From assembly GCF_932526225.1 (NCBI RefSeq), contig NC_064048.1:9572515-9636514 (forward strand): a stretch of 64,000 bases of DNA, given 5' to 3'. A program made the translations under genes and the position numbers. Positions 22,701 to 33,350 of this stretch are shown here, one piece after another. Within the stretch, counting starts at the first letter, position 1; each line of letters opens with the position of its first letter. Below the pieces are notes generated by a model. It did no database searches. It was not told the DNA's origin and saw only the letters and a list, made by a program, of their open reading frames with translations. Source of the DNA: Nematostella vectensis. Lineage: Eukaryota > Cnidaria > Anthozoa > Actiniaria > Edwardsiidae.

Positions 22701-25700
22701 CGCTTAACGACACGCTGATTAGCACCCCCAGCCACATGTCCAACAGCACGCTCAGTCACGCTCAACAACACCTTTAAAACACGCTCAGCAACAACCTCAA
22801 AAGACATTAAATATCAGCGTGTTTTCTGCTTACCTTTCTTGCAGCCATATAACTCCATACGCAAACAATTTGTCAACCCGTTCCAGGCCAGTGGTCGAAC
22901 TCGTATTGCTGTGGCCGTGACCCCTGGGAACCAGTGCGTGACTACAGTGTTGCGGTCGGAGTTCCCTGAAAGATCCTGCGCGCAATAAAACTTTTTCAGG
23001 AAATACCCATAGTTCCATATCAAACATATTCCCCACGGATATCGTATGTATTGCCTTATATGGGCATAGATGCCCATATTTAGAAGAGCTAAAGTTTTCG
23101 TGCTCCCAGATCTCTAGAAAACATGGTGAAAAATACTCATTCCTGTCAATTTGCGACTCGCGGCAAAAATTATTTACCAAAACTTGCTCGCTTGGTCAAA
23201 TCTTTTCCTTACTAATCCTATAAAGTCCTTAGACCCAGGCCTCCAAGTGATTGACCGAGCGGGTTTGAAGGTCACCCAAATATTGATATGGTGAAAAAGT
23301 AGAATAAACAGATTGTTAAATTGTGTGCGAGCAGACTTTTATTTGGTTTTAACGGCTTAAGGTAATTTTCAAGTAAGGTTAATTTAATTAAACATTAAAG
23401 TCCCTACTCAGCTCTCACATTTTAAAAGTATTTTACCCTTCAACAATTATATCTTCTCTCAATTATATCTCTTCAATTATATCTTTCGAATTTACGCGTC
23501 TTGTCTCTTTTTCATTCTTTCATTTAGCCTCCAGTATTTTTAAACATGCAGTATGTTTATCACGGCGACATTTAACTAACGCTCCCCCGACAGAGCAAAA
23601 AAGGCATAAAATTTTCCAATTCTCAATATATAAGGCCAAGATTCCTCATACAAGGAGTTCCTCTGACCAAAAGCTTAATTCCAAATATTAAAGAAATTTA
23701 GAAGATATGAAATTTAGATATTAGCGAGCAAAGTTGGCTAAATTTCTGATCAGAGCCCGACTTCTCCCTAAAAACGAGGAGAATTCATACTTTGAACATT
23801 TGAAAATTGTACATCAAGCATCATATCTAGAAGACGAATCCATTAGAAAAAAAAACTCTTTTTGATATGTTGGTTTACATAACATAAGGAACCTCTATGC
23901 AAAAATTCAAGCTTACTGACCTTATATTTTGGGAAAACTTGCCATTTTTTTTGCTCTGTCCGTTCCCCCGCATATCAGAATCATACGAGGGGTCTGTTTC
24001 CATCGCCTAATTCAAACCAGTTACTAAAGGTAACTTTCAATCAAATATCCTTAATGAATAGTCGCTTTTAATCATTAATTGTTATTTTAAAGTTTCCTTT
24101 CAAATAACAAAGACGCGGTTGAACGCCATAAATACGGATGCAATAGCTTACCAAAATCGTGCCTTTGTCTCTCACAGGCTTCCACGTGCTGCCGTCCGTA
24201 GTGTAGGAGATTGTGTACCGCGTCACCCAGTTGTCAAACAGCGCTTGGCCCTGAGTGGCTATCCCTATGGCAACGGTAAGACGATTTTTATATTTAGGGC
24301 TTTTTAAAAAAAACGTCTCTATTTTTTGGTCGTGGTATATTGTCAGAACGAGTTGGCTTCTTCGAAAGTGTATATCTTCATGTGGGTTTCCAATAAAAAG
24401 ATTGTAGCACGTTTCTCAAGTGCTGTAGAAATGGGAGTGGGACAGTGTACTTTGATTGGCTGAACCGCCACTGGACATCAATCGAATTCGATTGGTCAGC
24501 GGTCTTACAGTTGTCAGCATGGCCCGCCTTCTGTGTCCTCAGAGAAAGGTAAAAATATTTCGTTATTCCGCTCAAGTAAAGTAACTATTTTTTTTTATTG
24601 TATTCATTTCGACTGTGTGGGTATCACCAAATGGGATTCCAGTGAAGAATTAAGTAAAGAATTCATTCAATACTAACCTTGTACGTATGTTGAATTCCCA
24701 AAGTCTACTTGTAAGAATTCCGTATCGTCCGCAAACGCCGAGCACCACCCCCCACGGGATCCGACAGGTACCTGGTTCAGCCGTGCGTGGAATGGTTGAT
24801 GCCTGTTATCATATGACGATGATGCTGTCATCTGGGCGTCTGTGATGAGACCGTTGGACACCCCAAGGTCCTGTTTGCAGGCTACATTGGTAGATATCAG
24901 GTCAGTGTCACCATATTACGGAATACACTGGCGTAATGATACAGTTTACATCGACTTCGGGACGATATTGCCCCAGAACTCATATCTTTCTTTATTAATC
25001 TTTGATATTCATCGGCGGATCTAGGGGGGGGGGGGAGGGGCATTTGACTTTAGAAATAACGAGAAATGTAAGGAAATCTATGGAAGAACAATGAATTCGC
25101 CCGCCCCTTTCTTGAAACTCTTGCTTCGGCTCTCTCTTTTTGAAACTCTTGCTTTGGCTCCCTCTTTTTGAAACTCTTGCTTTGGCTCCCTCTTTTTGAA
25201 ACTCTTGCTTCGACTCCTTTTAAAACTTCTGGATCCGCTCATGTTATTTTCTTTATACTTAAAATTTTTCCACCTTTTTCTGAAGTAAAAACTACTTGAC
25301 TATCGCTTGGCATGCTTTGTTTCTTTTTTTTTTTTTACAAAAGAGACGAGAATCGTAAAAATTATTCTTTGTTTTGCTGTAAGTATGTCGATAACCATTC
25401 CGTAATGGAATCGATTTAGAGATGACACTTTCAAATCCAGGCAAATTGGAATGTTGTTAGAGTTACTTGCCTGTGGGATTCCTGAAATCCTTCGCACGTG
25501 GTTTACATGTGGTCTTTGTGATGAAATCACGTGATATCTTGCCGTCGTCCACGTTGCTGGCAAGCCATCTATGGCTGGGAAACTCGTAAACACAACCCTT
25601 CTCATCCTTGATCTCAACCTGAGCACAAAATATACCAAGCATCCTTAATTACAAAGTTTTAAGCCAATTTGGATTGCGAGAATCGCTGCTTCGGTTCCGA

Positions 25701-28700
25701 TTTGTCGCGCTCTGATGTGCATTCAAAAAGAATTTGCCTTGCTAGGTGATTCTCATGTCAATCAGATCCTACGCTCCCCGCATCCTAGCCAAGTAGGCCA
25801 CGTTAGTGGGCGTCGCATTGTGAATGCACTGAAGAAATAATTCCCATTCGTCTAGATACCTAATAGAGTTTTACACACGTTTTCCAGTTAGCTATGTTCA
25901 GAAGTAGTTAGTCAATATTTCTTTGTCTTGTAATCAAGCGAATTAGGTGTGCCTGCAATGGGCCTTTTTTCTAGATATTCGGGTCCTGTGGAGTTTCAGC
26001 ATGCAAGCGTGGCCTTTGCCGATAAAATTGAATTTGCAAGTAGCTAGAAATCGATCAATGTTGGTCTAATTAGTGTTAAAAAATCTACCAACAAACTTTC
26101 CTTCTACAGTCCCCTGTTTGTATTGTAAGATATCGGGTGCATACACTCGCTCCAACAAGAACTATTTTGCGTGAATTACCAAAAATTGACAAGGGTTATT
26201 TAAAAATTGCTCTCAGATACTTTTTGAACTAGACTTACCTCAGAAGCTAACGCTGAGAAAACTAATAATATAACCCCCTTCCCTGATTGTCATGTTGCGA
26301 AAGATGTTGTTGCTGGGGGGAGGTCTAGGGAGGCAATGACCATCCTCACCTTGTCTAGGAACCACCCTGCACCAAACCATGTGTTATCGTGTCGAATTCG
26401 GATCTTCTTTAATCGGCCTAGCCTCGGAACTTCTACCTCGAATAAGTCGGTGCTGTCAATGAGAGAGATCAGAATGAAGCAACCGTAAAACATTGTGGAG
26501 TATACCGTTTGTACTTAGGCAATATTTAGAATATATCTATCCTGAGAAGTTGCTAATATTAAAGTTACGGCAAAAAAGAGCAATTTTACACAACTTGTCT
26601 CGCAACAAAAATTGTAAAAAGTCGTTCTACTTTGTGCAACAAAACTTGTGAATGTTGCGCCTACTACACCGAACGCAACTTGTCTTTCAGAGCAAAATAA
26701 CGTCAACATCTCTAGCCACAGCTCGGACGCGCTTGTGAATTGTTGAAAGCTGAACAAGTTGGATGATTTTGTTACTCGTATTACCGTACCGATGCCGCCA
26801 TTTGTGTGAGATTTATGACAGATCGATAAAAAGTATGCTAATGCACTAAAGCCCCGTGCAAAAAGGCCCATGCTGACAATCAGCCACGACTGTTCATTAC
26901 ATTGACACAGTGCAAGTTGCCGTTAAGTCGTTAGCCGGGGAATTAGCATGTCTGTACGGGGCTTTAGTATTCTTGTACCGGGTTTAGTATGTTTGTACGG
27001 GGCTTTAGTATGTTTATACGGGGCTTTAGTATGTTTATACGGGGCTTTAGTGTGGAGCAGCGTTCGCCATCACTTACTGGTCTCTTTCAAAGTCGTTTCT
27101 ATTGCTGTTCAGCTCAAATTCGGGCGACTGTCCATTTTCACCAAATATGGTCATAAAAACGCGAGCGTCCGTTCCCGCGCCAAACACGTCTCCTGTGTGC
27201 ACATACACTTGGTATGGGATACCTGAGATAAAGTTGAGAGAGAGAAATAGTAGGTCGAGTAATAAGTAATACTTTTACTTTAAAGCATGCATAAAACAAA
27301 TAAATCAACACGAGTTGGAATCGTATATTTACGCCTCTACTATAAAAACACTAAAGTTTAGTTGACGTTACGAGAGTTAGGCCTTCGTTGGAGGAAAAAT
27401 AGCTTCCATCACGCCTACGCAGACCACCTAGTTAATCTAACAGCTTGTATGTAGTCTCTCTGTTCACACCACCTAGTTATTCTACAGCTTGTCTGTAGTT
27501 TCTCTAGTCATACCACCTTGTTATTCTACAGCTTGTTTGTAGTTTCTCTAGTCATACCACCTAGTTTTTCTTTAGCTTTTTTGTAGTTTATCTAGTCTTA
27601 GCACCTAGTTATTCTATACAGCTTGTCTATAGTCTTCCTATTCATACCACCTAGTTATTCTACAGCTTGTCTGCTGTTTCTCTACTCATACCACCTTGTT
27701 ATTCTACAGCTTGTCTGTAGTCTTTCTATTCATACCACCTAGTTATTCTACAGCTTGTCTGCTGTTTCTCTACTCATACCACCTTGTTATTCTACAGCTT
27801 GTCTGTAGTCTTTCTATTCATACCACCTAGTTATTCTACAGCTTGTCTGTAGTCTTTCTAGTCATACCACCTAGTTATTCTACAGCTTGTCTGTAGTCTT
27901 TCTAGTCATACCACCTAGTTATTCTACAGCTTGTCTGTAGTCTTTCTAGTCATACCACCTAGTTATTCTACAGCTTGTCTGCTGTTTCTCTACTCATACC
28001 ACATAGTTATTCTACAGCTTGTCTGTAGTCTTTCTAGTCATACCACCTAGTTATTCTACAGCTTATCTGTAGTCTTTCTAGTCATACCACCTAGTTATTC
28101 TACAGCTTATCTGTAGTCTTTCTAGTCATACCACCTAGTTATTCTACAGCTTGTCTGTAGTCTTTCTAGTCATACCACCTAGTTATTCTACAGCTTGTCT
28201 GTAGTCTTTCTAGTCATACCATCTAGTTTTTCTACAGCTTGTCTGTAGTCTTTCTAGTCATACCACCTAGTTATTCTACAGCTTGCCTGTAGTTTTTCTA
28301 GTCATACCACCTAGTCATTCTACAGCTTGTCTGTAGTTTTTCTAGTATACCATCTAGTTTTTCTACAGCTTGTCTGCAGTCTTTCTAGTCATACCACCTT
28401 GTTATTCTACAGCTTGTCTGTAGTCTTTCTATTCATACCATCTAGTTATTCTACAGCTTGTCTGCTGTTTCTCTAGTCATACCACATAGTTGTTCTACAG
28501 CTTGTCTGTAGTCTTTCTAGTCATACCACCTAGTTATTCTACAGCTTGTCTGTAGTCTTTCTAGTCATACCACCTAGTTATTCTACAGCTTGTCTGCTGT
28601 TTCTCTACTCATACCACATAGTTGTTCTACAGCTTGTCTGTAGTCTTTCTAGTCATACCATCTAGTTTTTCTACAGCTTGTCTGTAGTCTTTCTAGTCAT

Positions 28701-29449
28701 ACCATCTAGTTTTTCTACAGCTTGTCTGTAGTCTTTCTAGTCATACCACCTAGTTATTCTACAGCTTGTCTGTAGTTTTTCTAGTATACCACCTAGTTAT
28801 TCTACAGCTTGTCTGTAGTCTTTCTATTCATACCATCTAGTTATTCTACAGCTTGTCTGTAGTCTTTCTATTCATACCACCTAGTTTTTCTACAGCTTGT
28901 CTGTAGTCTTTCTAGTCATACCACCTAGTTATTCTACAGCTTGTCTGCTGTTTCTCTAGTCATACCACATAGTTGTTCTACAGCTTGTCTGTAGTCTTTC
29001 TAGTCATACCACCTAGTTATTCTACAGCTTGTCTGTAGTCTTTCTAGTCATACCACCTAGTTATTCTACAGCTTGTCTGCTGTTTCTCTACTCATACCAC
29101 ATAGTTGTTCTACAGCTTGTCTGTAGTCTTTCTAGTCATACCATCTAGTTTTTCTACAGCTTGTCTGTAGTCTTTCTAGTCATACCATCTAGTTTTTCTA
29201 CAGCTTGTCTGTAGTCTTTCTAGTCATACCACCTAGTTATTCTACAGCTTGTCTGTAGTCTTTCTAGTCATACCATCTAGTTATTCTACAGCTTGTCTGT
29301 AGTCTTTCTAGTTATACCACATAGTTGTTCTACAGCTTGTCTGTAGTCTTTCTAGTCATACCAGGCTTACCCAGGACTGTGGATATACTGCATAGTAGGA
29401 TGAGTGATACCACAACATAGAGAGCATTCATTGTATGACAAGGCCCGCC
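12222..29449 (-). CDS. Secreted mosaic ECM-type protein: PLAT, 3x F5/8C, 2x LamG-like, 3x TSP1 (complete, 19 exons)
   Basis: Predicted secreted adhesive or matrix protein of 1,467 residues. Coding exons in transcript order: 29431-29371, 27222-27078, 26452-26350, 25618-25471, 24881-24678, 24264-24152, 22975-22834, 20805-20146, 19499-19290, 18724-18612, 18486-18342, 17595-17176, 16849-16737, 16483-16336, 15827-14958, 14329-14183, 13785-13495, 13163-13006 and 12434-12222. They sum to 4,404 nt and every phase matches. Domains by approximate residue: signal peptide 1-20, PLAT 22-150, F5/8C 153-305, LamG-like 306-525, F5/8C 526-680, TSP1 700-757, F5/8C 758-908, basic Ser/Lys linker 909-1148, TSP1 1149-1198, TSP1 1199-1247, LamG-like 1248-1467. 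There is no transmembrane segment or GPI signal. Known relatives of such domain mixes are cnidarian matrix and skeletal proteins; I do not recognise a named orthologue. Confidence 0.9.
13430..13494. repeat. 18-bp repeat touching the donor of mosaic exon 17
   Basis: Minus-strand unit GATTTTTGGCTAAGGAAA, about 3.5 copies, beginning 6 nt inside the intron after the donor GTAAGG. The first unit reads GTAAGATTTTTGG, itself donor-like. Confidence 0.8.
14183..14329 (-). CDS. Mosaic gene exon 16: TSP1 domain 3
   Basis: A single 147-nt, phase 1-1 exon, the canonical shuffled TSP1 module: [28 protein letters not shown] and [10 protein letters not shown]. It has six cysteines and one WSGYS motif. Confidence 0.95.
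14958..15827 (-). CDS. Mosaic gene exon 15: basic Ser/Lys-rich linker and TSP1 domain 2
   Basis: An 870-nt, phase 1-1 exon. The first ~240 residues are low-complexity and rich in Ser, Asn, Gln and Lys (for example [19 protein letters not shown]), with no recognised fold and no cysteine. The last ~50 residues are a TSP1 repeat: [20 protein letters not shown], then CNAIEC and MVPCFTPPC. The basic linker could bind polyanions; that is inference. Confidence 0.9.
16336..17595 (-). CDS. Mosaic gene exons 12-14: TSP1 domain 1 plus F5/8 type C domain 3
   Basis: Exons 17595-17176, 16849-16737 and 16483-16336. The first begins with a Thr/Glu-rich stretch, then a TSP1-type repeat ([19 protein letters not shown] ... 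[11 protein letters not shown]), without an intron before the discoidin start [19 protein letters not shown]. The discoidin continues [29 protein letters not shown] and [17 protein letters not shown], then EIYGC. The TSP1 lacks the usual WSxWS tryptophans. Confidence 0.9.
17807..18062. mobile_element. MITE, TTAAAGCCGC family, copy in mosaic gene intron
   Basis: Terminal inverted repeats of about 30 bp: attgtcaccagtttacttcc at the left and ggaagtaaactggtgacaat at the right. A sub-terminal ggtccgacgaaaacctcaac motif follows. About 256 bp, non-coding, with high identity to 38069-38312. Confidence 0.92.
18342..19499 (-). CDS. Mosaic gene exons 9-11: F5/8 type C domain 2
   Basis: Exons 19499-19290, 18724-18612 and 18486-18342, phases 1-1-0-1. 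It opens [20 protein letters not shown], continues [20 protein letters not shown], and ends [20 protein letters not shown] with LYGC. The middle exon is odd: where the other copies have a WVT...YS strand it has [14 protein letters not shown] and two extra cysteines (FKLC and YDC). Confidence 0.9.
18850..19265. repeat. (ATC/ACC)n microsatellite
   Basis: Imperfect cat/cac trinucleotide run between mosaic exons 9 and 10. It produces long His-rich and Ile-rich false ORFs on both strands. Confidence 0.95.
20146..20805 (-). CDS. Mosaic gene exon 8: LamG-like (concanavalin-type) domain 1, single exon
   Basis: A 660-nt, phase 1-1 exon after TGTTCCAG. It reads VLYLRFEK, then [50 protein letters not shown] and [17 protein letters not shown], typical of LamG-like jelly-roll domains. 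It matches domain 2 in length and motif order, but domain 2 is split by two introns. Confidence 0.93.
20806..22200. other. Mosaic gene intron, no gene seen
   Basis: Contains G-runs and C-runs (20898-20914 and 21457-21470), a stretch repeating 'taccgcaatacc' motifs at 21130-21410, and an AT-rich tail. No ORF with family similarity. Confidence 0.5.
22240..22795. repeat. 141-bp higher-order array of ~15-bp acacgctca units
   Basis: The marker acatgtaacacgcttagtaac recurs near 22268, 22409 and 22550, giving a 141-bp period made of acacgcNNa sub-units. Because 141 is divisible by three, both strands keep long ORFs (about 190 codons each). Intronic, 40 bp downstream of mosaic exon 7. Confidence 0.95.
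22834..24881 (-). CDS. Mosaic gene exons 5-7: F5/8 type C (discoidin) domain 1
   Basis: Exons 24881-24678, 24264-24152 and 22975-22834, phases 1-1-0-1. Motifs: [20 protein letters not shown] at the start, [38 protein letters not shown], and [20 protein letters not shown] with GC at the end. The bounding cysteines (C...ELYGC) are present. Discoidin domains bind membranes, glycans or collagen. Confidence 0.93.
23015..23291. mobile_element. MITE-like element, CCATATCAA family, copy 1
   Basis: Begins ccatatcaaacatattcccc and ends acccaaatattgatatgg, giving 9-bp terminal inverted repeats (CCATATCAA). About 277 bp; the same sequence recurs at 47302-47584 in the NOWA-like gene. Non-coding, 40 bp upstream (in the minus-strand sense) of mosaic exon 7. 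Confidence 0.85.
23589..23960. mobile_element. MITE-like element, GACAGAGC family, copy 1
   Basis: The left end gacagagcaaaaaaggca is mirrored by the right end tttttttgctctgtc. About 372 bp and AT-rich, with high identity to 42410-42780. Non-coding. Confidence 0.9.
25095..25225. repeat. 28-bp minisatellite (ctctttttgaaactcttgctttggctcc)
   Basis: Four to five copies in the intron between mosaic exons 4 and 5. Confidence 0.9.
25471..27222 (-). CDS. Mosaic gene exons 2-4: PLAT/LH2 domain
   Basis: Exons 27222-27078, 26452-26350 and 25618-25471, phases 1-2-0-1. PLAT is a beta-sandwich for lipid or protein binding. The hallmarks are all present: [20 protein letters not shown], then [19 protein letters not shown], then [16 protein letters not shown]. 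The last exon ends at a GC donor (GCAAGT at 25470-25465). The same three-exon phase pattern occurs in the NOWA-like gene. Confidence 0.93.
26945..27055. repeat. ~23-bp repeat (tatgtttatacggggctttag)
   Basis: Five copies in the intron directly after mosaic exon 2 (minus strand). Confidence 0.9.
27421..29363. repeat. 44-bp tandem array, about 44 copies, filling mosaic gene intron 1
   Basis: Plus-strand unit: tagttattctacagcttgtc then tgtagtctttctagtcataccacc. The array runs almost from exon 1 to exon 2, and its last unit ends 7 nt from the exon 1 donor. On the minus strand each unit has a GGTATGA that resembles a donor and a CTACAG that resembles an acceptor. Variants (ctgctgtttctct, accatctagttttt) recur in blocks, suggesting higher-order amplification. 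Confidence 0.97.
29371..29449 (-). CDS. Mosaic gene exon 1: 5' UTR end and signal peptide
   Basis: ATG at 29431-29429. It encodes [20 protein letters not shown] and then G, a standard signal peptide. Donor GTAAGC follows 29371, phase 1. On the minus strand TTTTCAG precedes 29449, so the start codon lies 18 nt after a 3' splice site and a 5' UTR intron is likely. The 44-bp array begins about 9 nt after the donor. Confidence 0.88.
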
Positions 29450-31350
29450 CTGAAAATAAACAAACGTGTCAAAATTCCAGGGATAGGCTACCTACCGAGG
29501 TTGAATCTCAACCTCGCTGGCCACTAAATAGAGAGACGTTCGAGGCTCTGGACCCAGGGTAGGGATAGACCGAGATTGTTTATTAAATCAAGGAATCAAA
29601 GCACATGATACCGCTTGATCTAAGCGCCACATTCTCCTGCGCAGCCTTCGTTAGTGCTAACACCAAGGGCAGCTATGCAGGAGAGGAACACCCATTCTGC
29701 TTTAACAAAACGAGACTCTGACTATCTTACTAATTCTCTGAAATAGTAAAAGAAAACTGCAACTCGGTTCATTTCGATCTATAAGTGAAATAGGCGAAGA
29801 CGATTAAATATCATGATACTTTGATACTATGAAAGGATATATGTCTTAAAAGCAAATTAGTTTCCGTCCCGTTTTGGTATCTCAAATTCTCGAATATACT
29901 GCAAAGGTTTTACTAATCCCACAAATAATGATACGAGCTGACCAACCTATTTTTTTAAAATAAAATAAAAATATTAAAAGGATAACATTTAAAAACGAAA
30001 TACAATTTCATTATCCGAAAAATACAATAACCCGATAAGAGTGCTCTAGAGTTTCGTCCCTCCTTACCCTCCGCCCCCGGTACTTGAGAGTAACGTAGAA
30101 AAACCACGGCCTACTGTACAAAAGCTTACAAAGTGTTTCCTAAAGCCAGAGTTAGGCCAGATCAAAAGGTTAGCACATAGCAAGGAGTACGGAGAACCGA
30201 GAAACTTCTCCATAACAACAGGTGTAACCCGTCTCCCGCACAATGTGTTTATTTTCTCTAGCTCTTTTTATAGCTCAACTGGAGAAATTCAGAAAGCTTG
30301 TTTAAGGTTTAGGGTGATCTACACTGAGTTTTTGTAACGGATTATTATGATAGTCAAAGCTATAATTATCTTATCTACCATCTAATATTCTACCCAGTGT
30401 TGTTTGTGTATTTGGCACTTAAACTCGCTAATTTGAAAAATATTTATTATCTTAAAATATCAGTAAAGGAGAAACATAATTAGATATACCTAATCTTCTA
30501 TTGGTCTATGTTAAAGCAGGGTATAATCGTGTTAAATACCTTAGTTCTTTTTCTTGGGAGCCGCTAGATGCGTCCATTGAAATACACTGGAGTTGTAAGT
30601 TGATTTTCTCACCCAATGATTACTTCATAAACTTGGTATTTGTCCGTCATTTTCACGGCTTTCTTGACATTGATTTCTCGCATTATCAAAGTTACTTTTA
30701 GGTCTTTTTTTCTTTAGAAATTTTGCGCAAATTTCACTCAAGTTGGTTCAACGCGCTACTACTGTCCAAAATCAAGGTACTTTCCATGAATTATTAATTA
30801 CTTTTTATTTATTTATGATCGCTCTTTTAGTCGCTTTCAAAACAGGCCAGAAACAAAGTTTTGACGTTTTAAAGTTTTCTACTTGACATTAAATGCCAGA
30901 AAAGTAATTGTGATAGTTTTTTGTCTGGTAGAAACTCCACTTAATGATTACTACCATAAACGTTACCTCTGAACGTAAATTCATATTGTCTCCGAAATAT
31001 TCTCCCAATAGCGGCCTTCAAATCGGCAACTAGTAACCCCCGCTTATTTCATTTTTTTCTCGAGACAATCATTAACTACAATAAGTATAACTTTTACCGA
31101 CACAGAAGCTTTAGTATTTGCTGTAGTTAGTTCATTTATTTCTGTTTTTATTGACAAATCAGGGTAATTATCGTTTGATCATGTCACCCATCTTTCTTTC
31201 CCTACTCTCTTAGGTCTGTTTGACTTCAATATGGTACCAGTGGTTAGGTCAAGACCACCACTAGTCGTTCATTGTCTTCACTGCCCTTTCCATGCAACTT
31301 GTTTACAGCTACCCGCCACACATCACCCGCAGCCAATGATCATTTCATAA
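29450..31350. other. Intergenic region upstream of the mosaic gene, no gene seen
   Basis: AT-rich DNA that should hold the promoter and any 5' UTR exon of the minus-strand gene. I see no convincing core promoter or ORF. Confidence 0.4.
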
Positions 31351-31364
31351 CATTTTGTTTGGAC

Positions 31365-31540
31365 AGCGGTTACCCTGTGGTATTGAAGCAAGGGCTGTTT
31401 GAAACACTTTTTTGTCGGCGCACAGGAACCCTGTGGTATCGAAGCAAGGGCTGTTTGAATGTTTTTTTTTTTCACAACACTTTTTTGTCGGCGCACTGAA
31501 ACCCTGTGGTATTCAAACGAGGGTTGTTTATATAGTTTTT
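31365..31540. repeat. Short direct repeats (ccctgtggtattgaagcaagggctgtttg)
   Basis: Three diverged copies starting near 31372, 31429 and 31501, each followed or preceded by acttttttgtcggcgca. Intergenic. Confidence 0.8.
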
Positions 31541-31584
31541 TATGTCTTGTTTCGGCGCATATCAGTCAATTTTGTTCTGAAAAC

Positions 31585-31840
31585 TAGTTTTTCTAGCTCG
31601 CTTGGTCATTTCCTTATTAGGCATTTCATACCATATTTGGGAGTCCGCTTCAATTATTTCTTCGCTTTTTTATCACTCTAGAACTTTGTAAGTCGAGAAT
31701 TTAACTTGCAGGAATTGATGTTTACTACGATTTTGCCGGCAGCCATCTTGGAGCCTAGTCCCTAACGTTTTATAATATCACAGGTCTCCCGCGCGCTCGC
31801 CCCAGTCTCTTTTAGACCATTTATAAAAACGACTTTGCTT
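31585..31840. mobile_element. Interspersed repeat, 'tagctcgcttggtca' family, copy 1
   Basis: Shares ordered blocks with 33090-33350 and 41830-42090: ctagctcgcttggtca, ccatatttgggagtccgctt, gccatcttggagcc, aacgttttataatatcacag. The ends are unclear; non-coding. Confidence 0.65.
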
Positions 31841-32327
31841 TTTTGTTTTGGCGAACGGAAAACCTGTTGTATTTTTTGTTGTTTTTTTTTTATTGCGTTT
31901 GTTTCGGCGCAAGGGAGCCCAGTGGTTTTTCAAACGAGCGTTACAGCATAAAGATTTTTGTAAAAAAGGCTTTCATTTCGTAAACCTGTGGTATTCAAAT
32001 AAGGGCGGTTTTAAGGCATCCATCATTTTCTTGCTCTTCTGAGAAAAAAAATCGAATCTTCTACGAATAATGAAGTGAGGCACATTTTGGACTGTTACGT
32101 TCGTGCGCGGTTTGAAGTGCATATCAATAAGGAAGGTCCCATAAATAGAACGATTATCTAAACTTTTTCTAAGGCCATGAACCTTAAAGTGCAAGGCTCG
32201 CTACCATGGCCACTAATACAAAATCTTAAAACCCCATCTACCTTGAGCAATTTATAATTGACAATTTTTAGTTACATAACTATAATCTGATAATTGACCT
32301 TGGAATAACCTATTATAGTATGCAGCA

Positions 32328-32683
32328 TAGGAGCGAAAATGGCAAAGTTCAAATTGTAAGGTTGTGTTAGCTTACATTTGCTTGAGTTTTTGCCTAGATG
32401 TTTTTGCCTTGTGTAATATAAAATCCGTTCTTAAGATTTTGAAAATTGTAAGACTCATTCTTCAGACTTCATTTGTCTGAAATTACCCAATTTGGGGGAA
32501 AAAATACTAATTTTTCATGATATTTGGCAACTTTGTTCAATCATATTACAAGAACAGATCATCTATCAAAAAGTACCAAAGCTTATTTTTGTTTTATATA
32601 CACAAGGAACTTTTAGGCAAAAAATCAAGCAAATGTAAGCTAACACAGCCTTACAATTTGAACTTTGCCATTTTCTGCTCCCG
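32328..32683. mobile_element. MITE with ~65-bp terminal inverted repeats
   Basis: The left arm gcgaaaatggcaaagttcaa, attgtaaggttgtgttagct, tacatttgcttgagtttttg is mirrored almost perfectly by the right arm ending aactttgccattttctgctc. 356 bp, intergenic, non-coding. Confidence 0.92.
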
Positions 32684-33089
32684 TCTAGCATGCAAGAATC
32701 ACAGTGTTGATTCCGTCGTACTTTGGTGTGCACTCAAGCACTTGTTTGCCTCGCTGGTTGGCTAGTGAACTTCATGTCAATCAGTTCATCCTCAATGGTT
32801 TAATTGGCTTACTCCCCAAAACATGCCAAGGCTGCCTCGCTTGCACGCGTTGTAATTTAAAGATAAGCACAAACGTCACGTTACCAATCTGCATCCAATG
32901 CAAATCAATCAAATCATCAATGGCTGCCGTTTTTAAAATGATGTTAAAAGAGCCTGGGGCGAGTAACCTGTGATCAGCTCTTATAAGAAAGTGTAATGCA
33001 AGAGTTCAGCTGAGTCCCAAATATGACATGTAGTGTCCTTATAGGGTCTTTATACGGACATATAAATTAAGCTTTTTGGGAAAGCTGTC

Positions 33090-33350
33090 GTTTTTCTAGC
33101 TCGCTCGGTCAGTTCCTAATTTGGGCACTACATGCCATATTTGGAAGTCCGCTTCAATTTTTTTTTTTCTTTTTTTTTCTTTTCTGTGCTAGAGCTGTGT
33201 ACGCCGAGAAATGCCACAAGAATTCGTGTTTTTGCTGGCAACAATGACAAAATAGAGGCTTAAAAGCTCTAACGTTTTGGTTATCACAACTTTTCCACTC
33301 TATCGCCCAGACCATTTGGACCATTTAGAAAAAAACGGCAGCCATTGATT
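33090..33350. mobile_element. Interspersed repeat, 'tagctcgcttggtca' family, copy 2
   Basis: Same ordered blocks as 31585-31840, here with an extended T-run (33160-33182). Ends in ggccatttagaaaaaaacgg-type sequence shared with the copy at 41830-42090. Confidence 0.65.

Noticed and set aside
22208-22807. ORFs of 199 (minus) and 187 (plus) codons
   Set aside because: 141-bp higher-order repeat divisible by three; both strands are open for the same reason, and the array is intronic.
27421-29363. CRISPR-like appearance of regularly spaced repeats
   Set aside because: Units are contiguous tandem copies without unique spacers, and the sequence is clearly eukaryotic.
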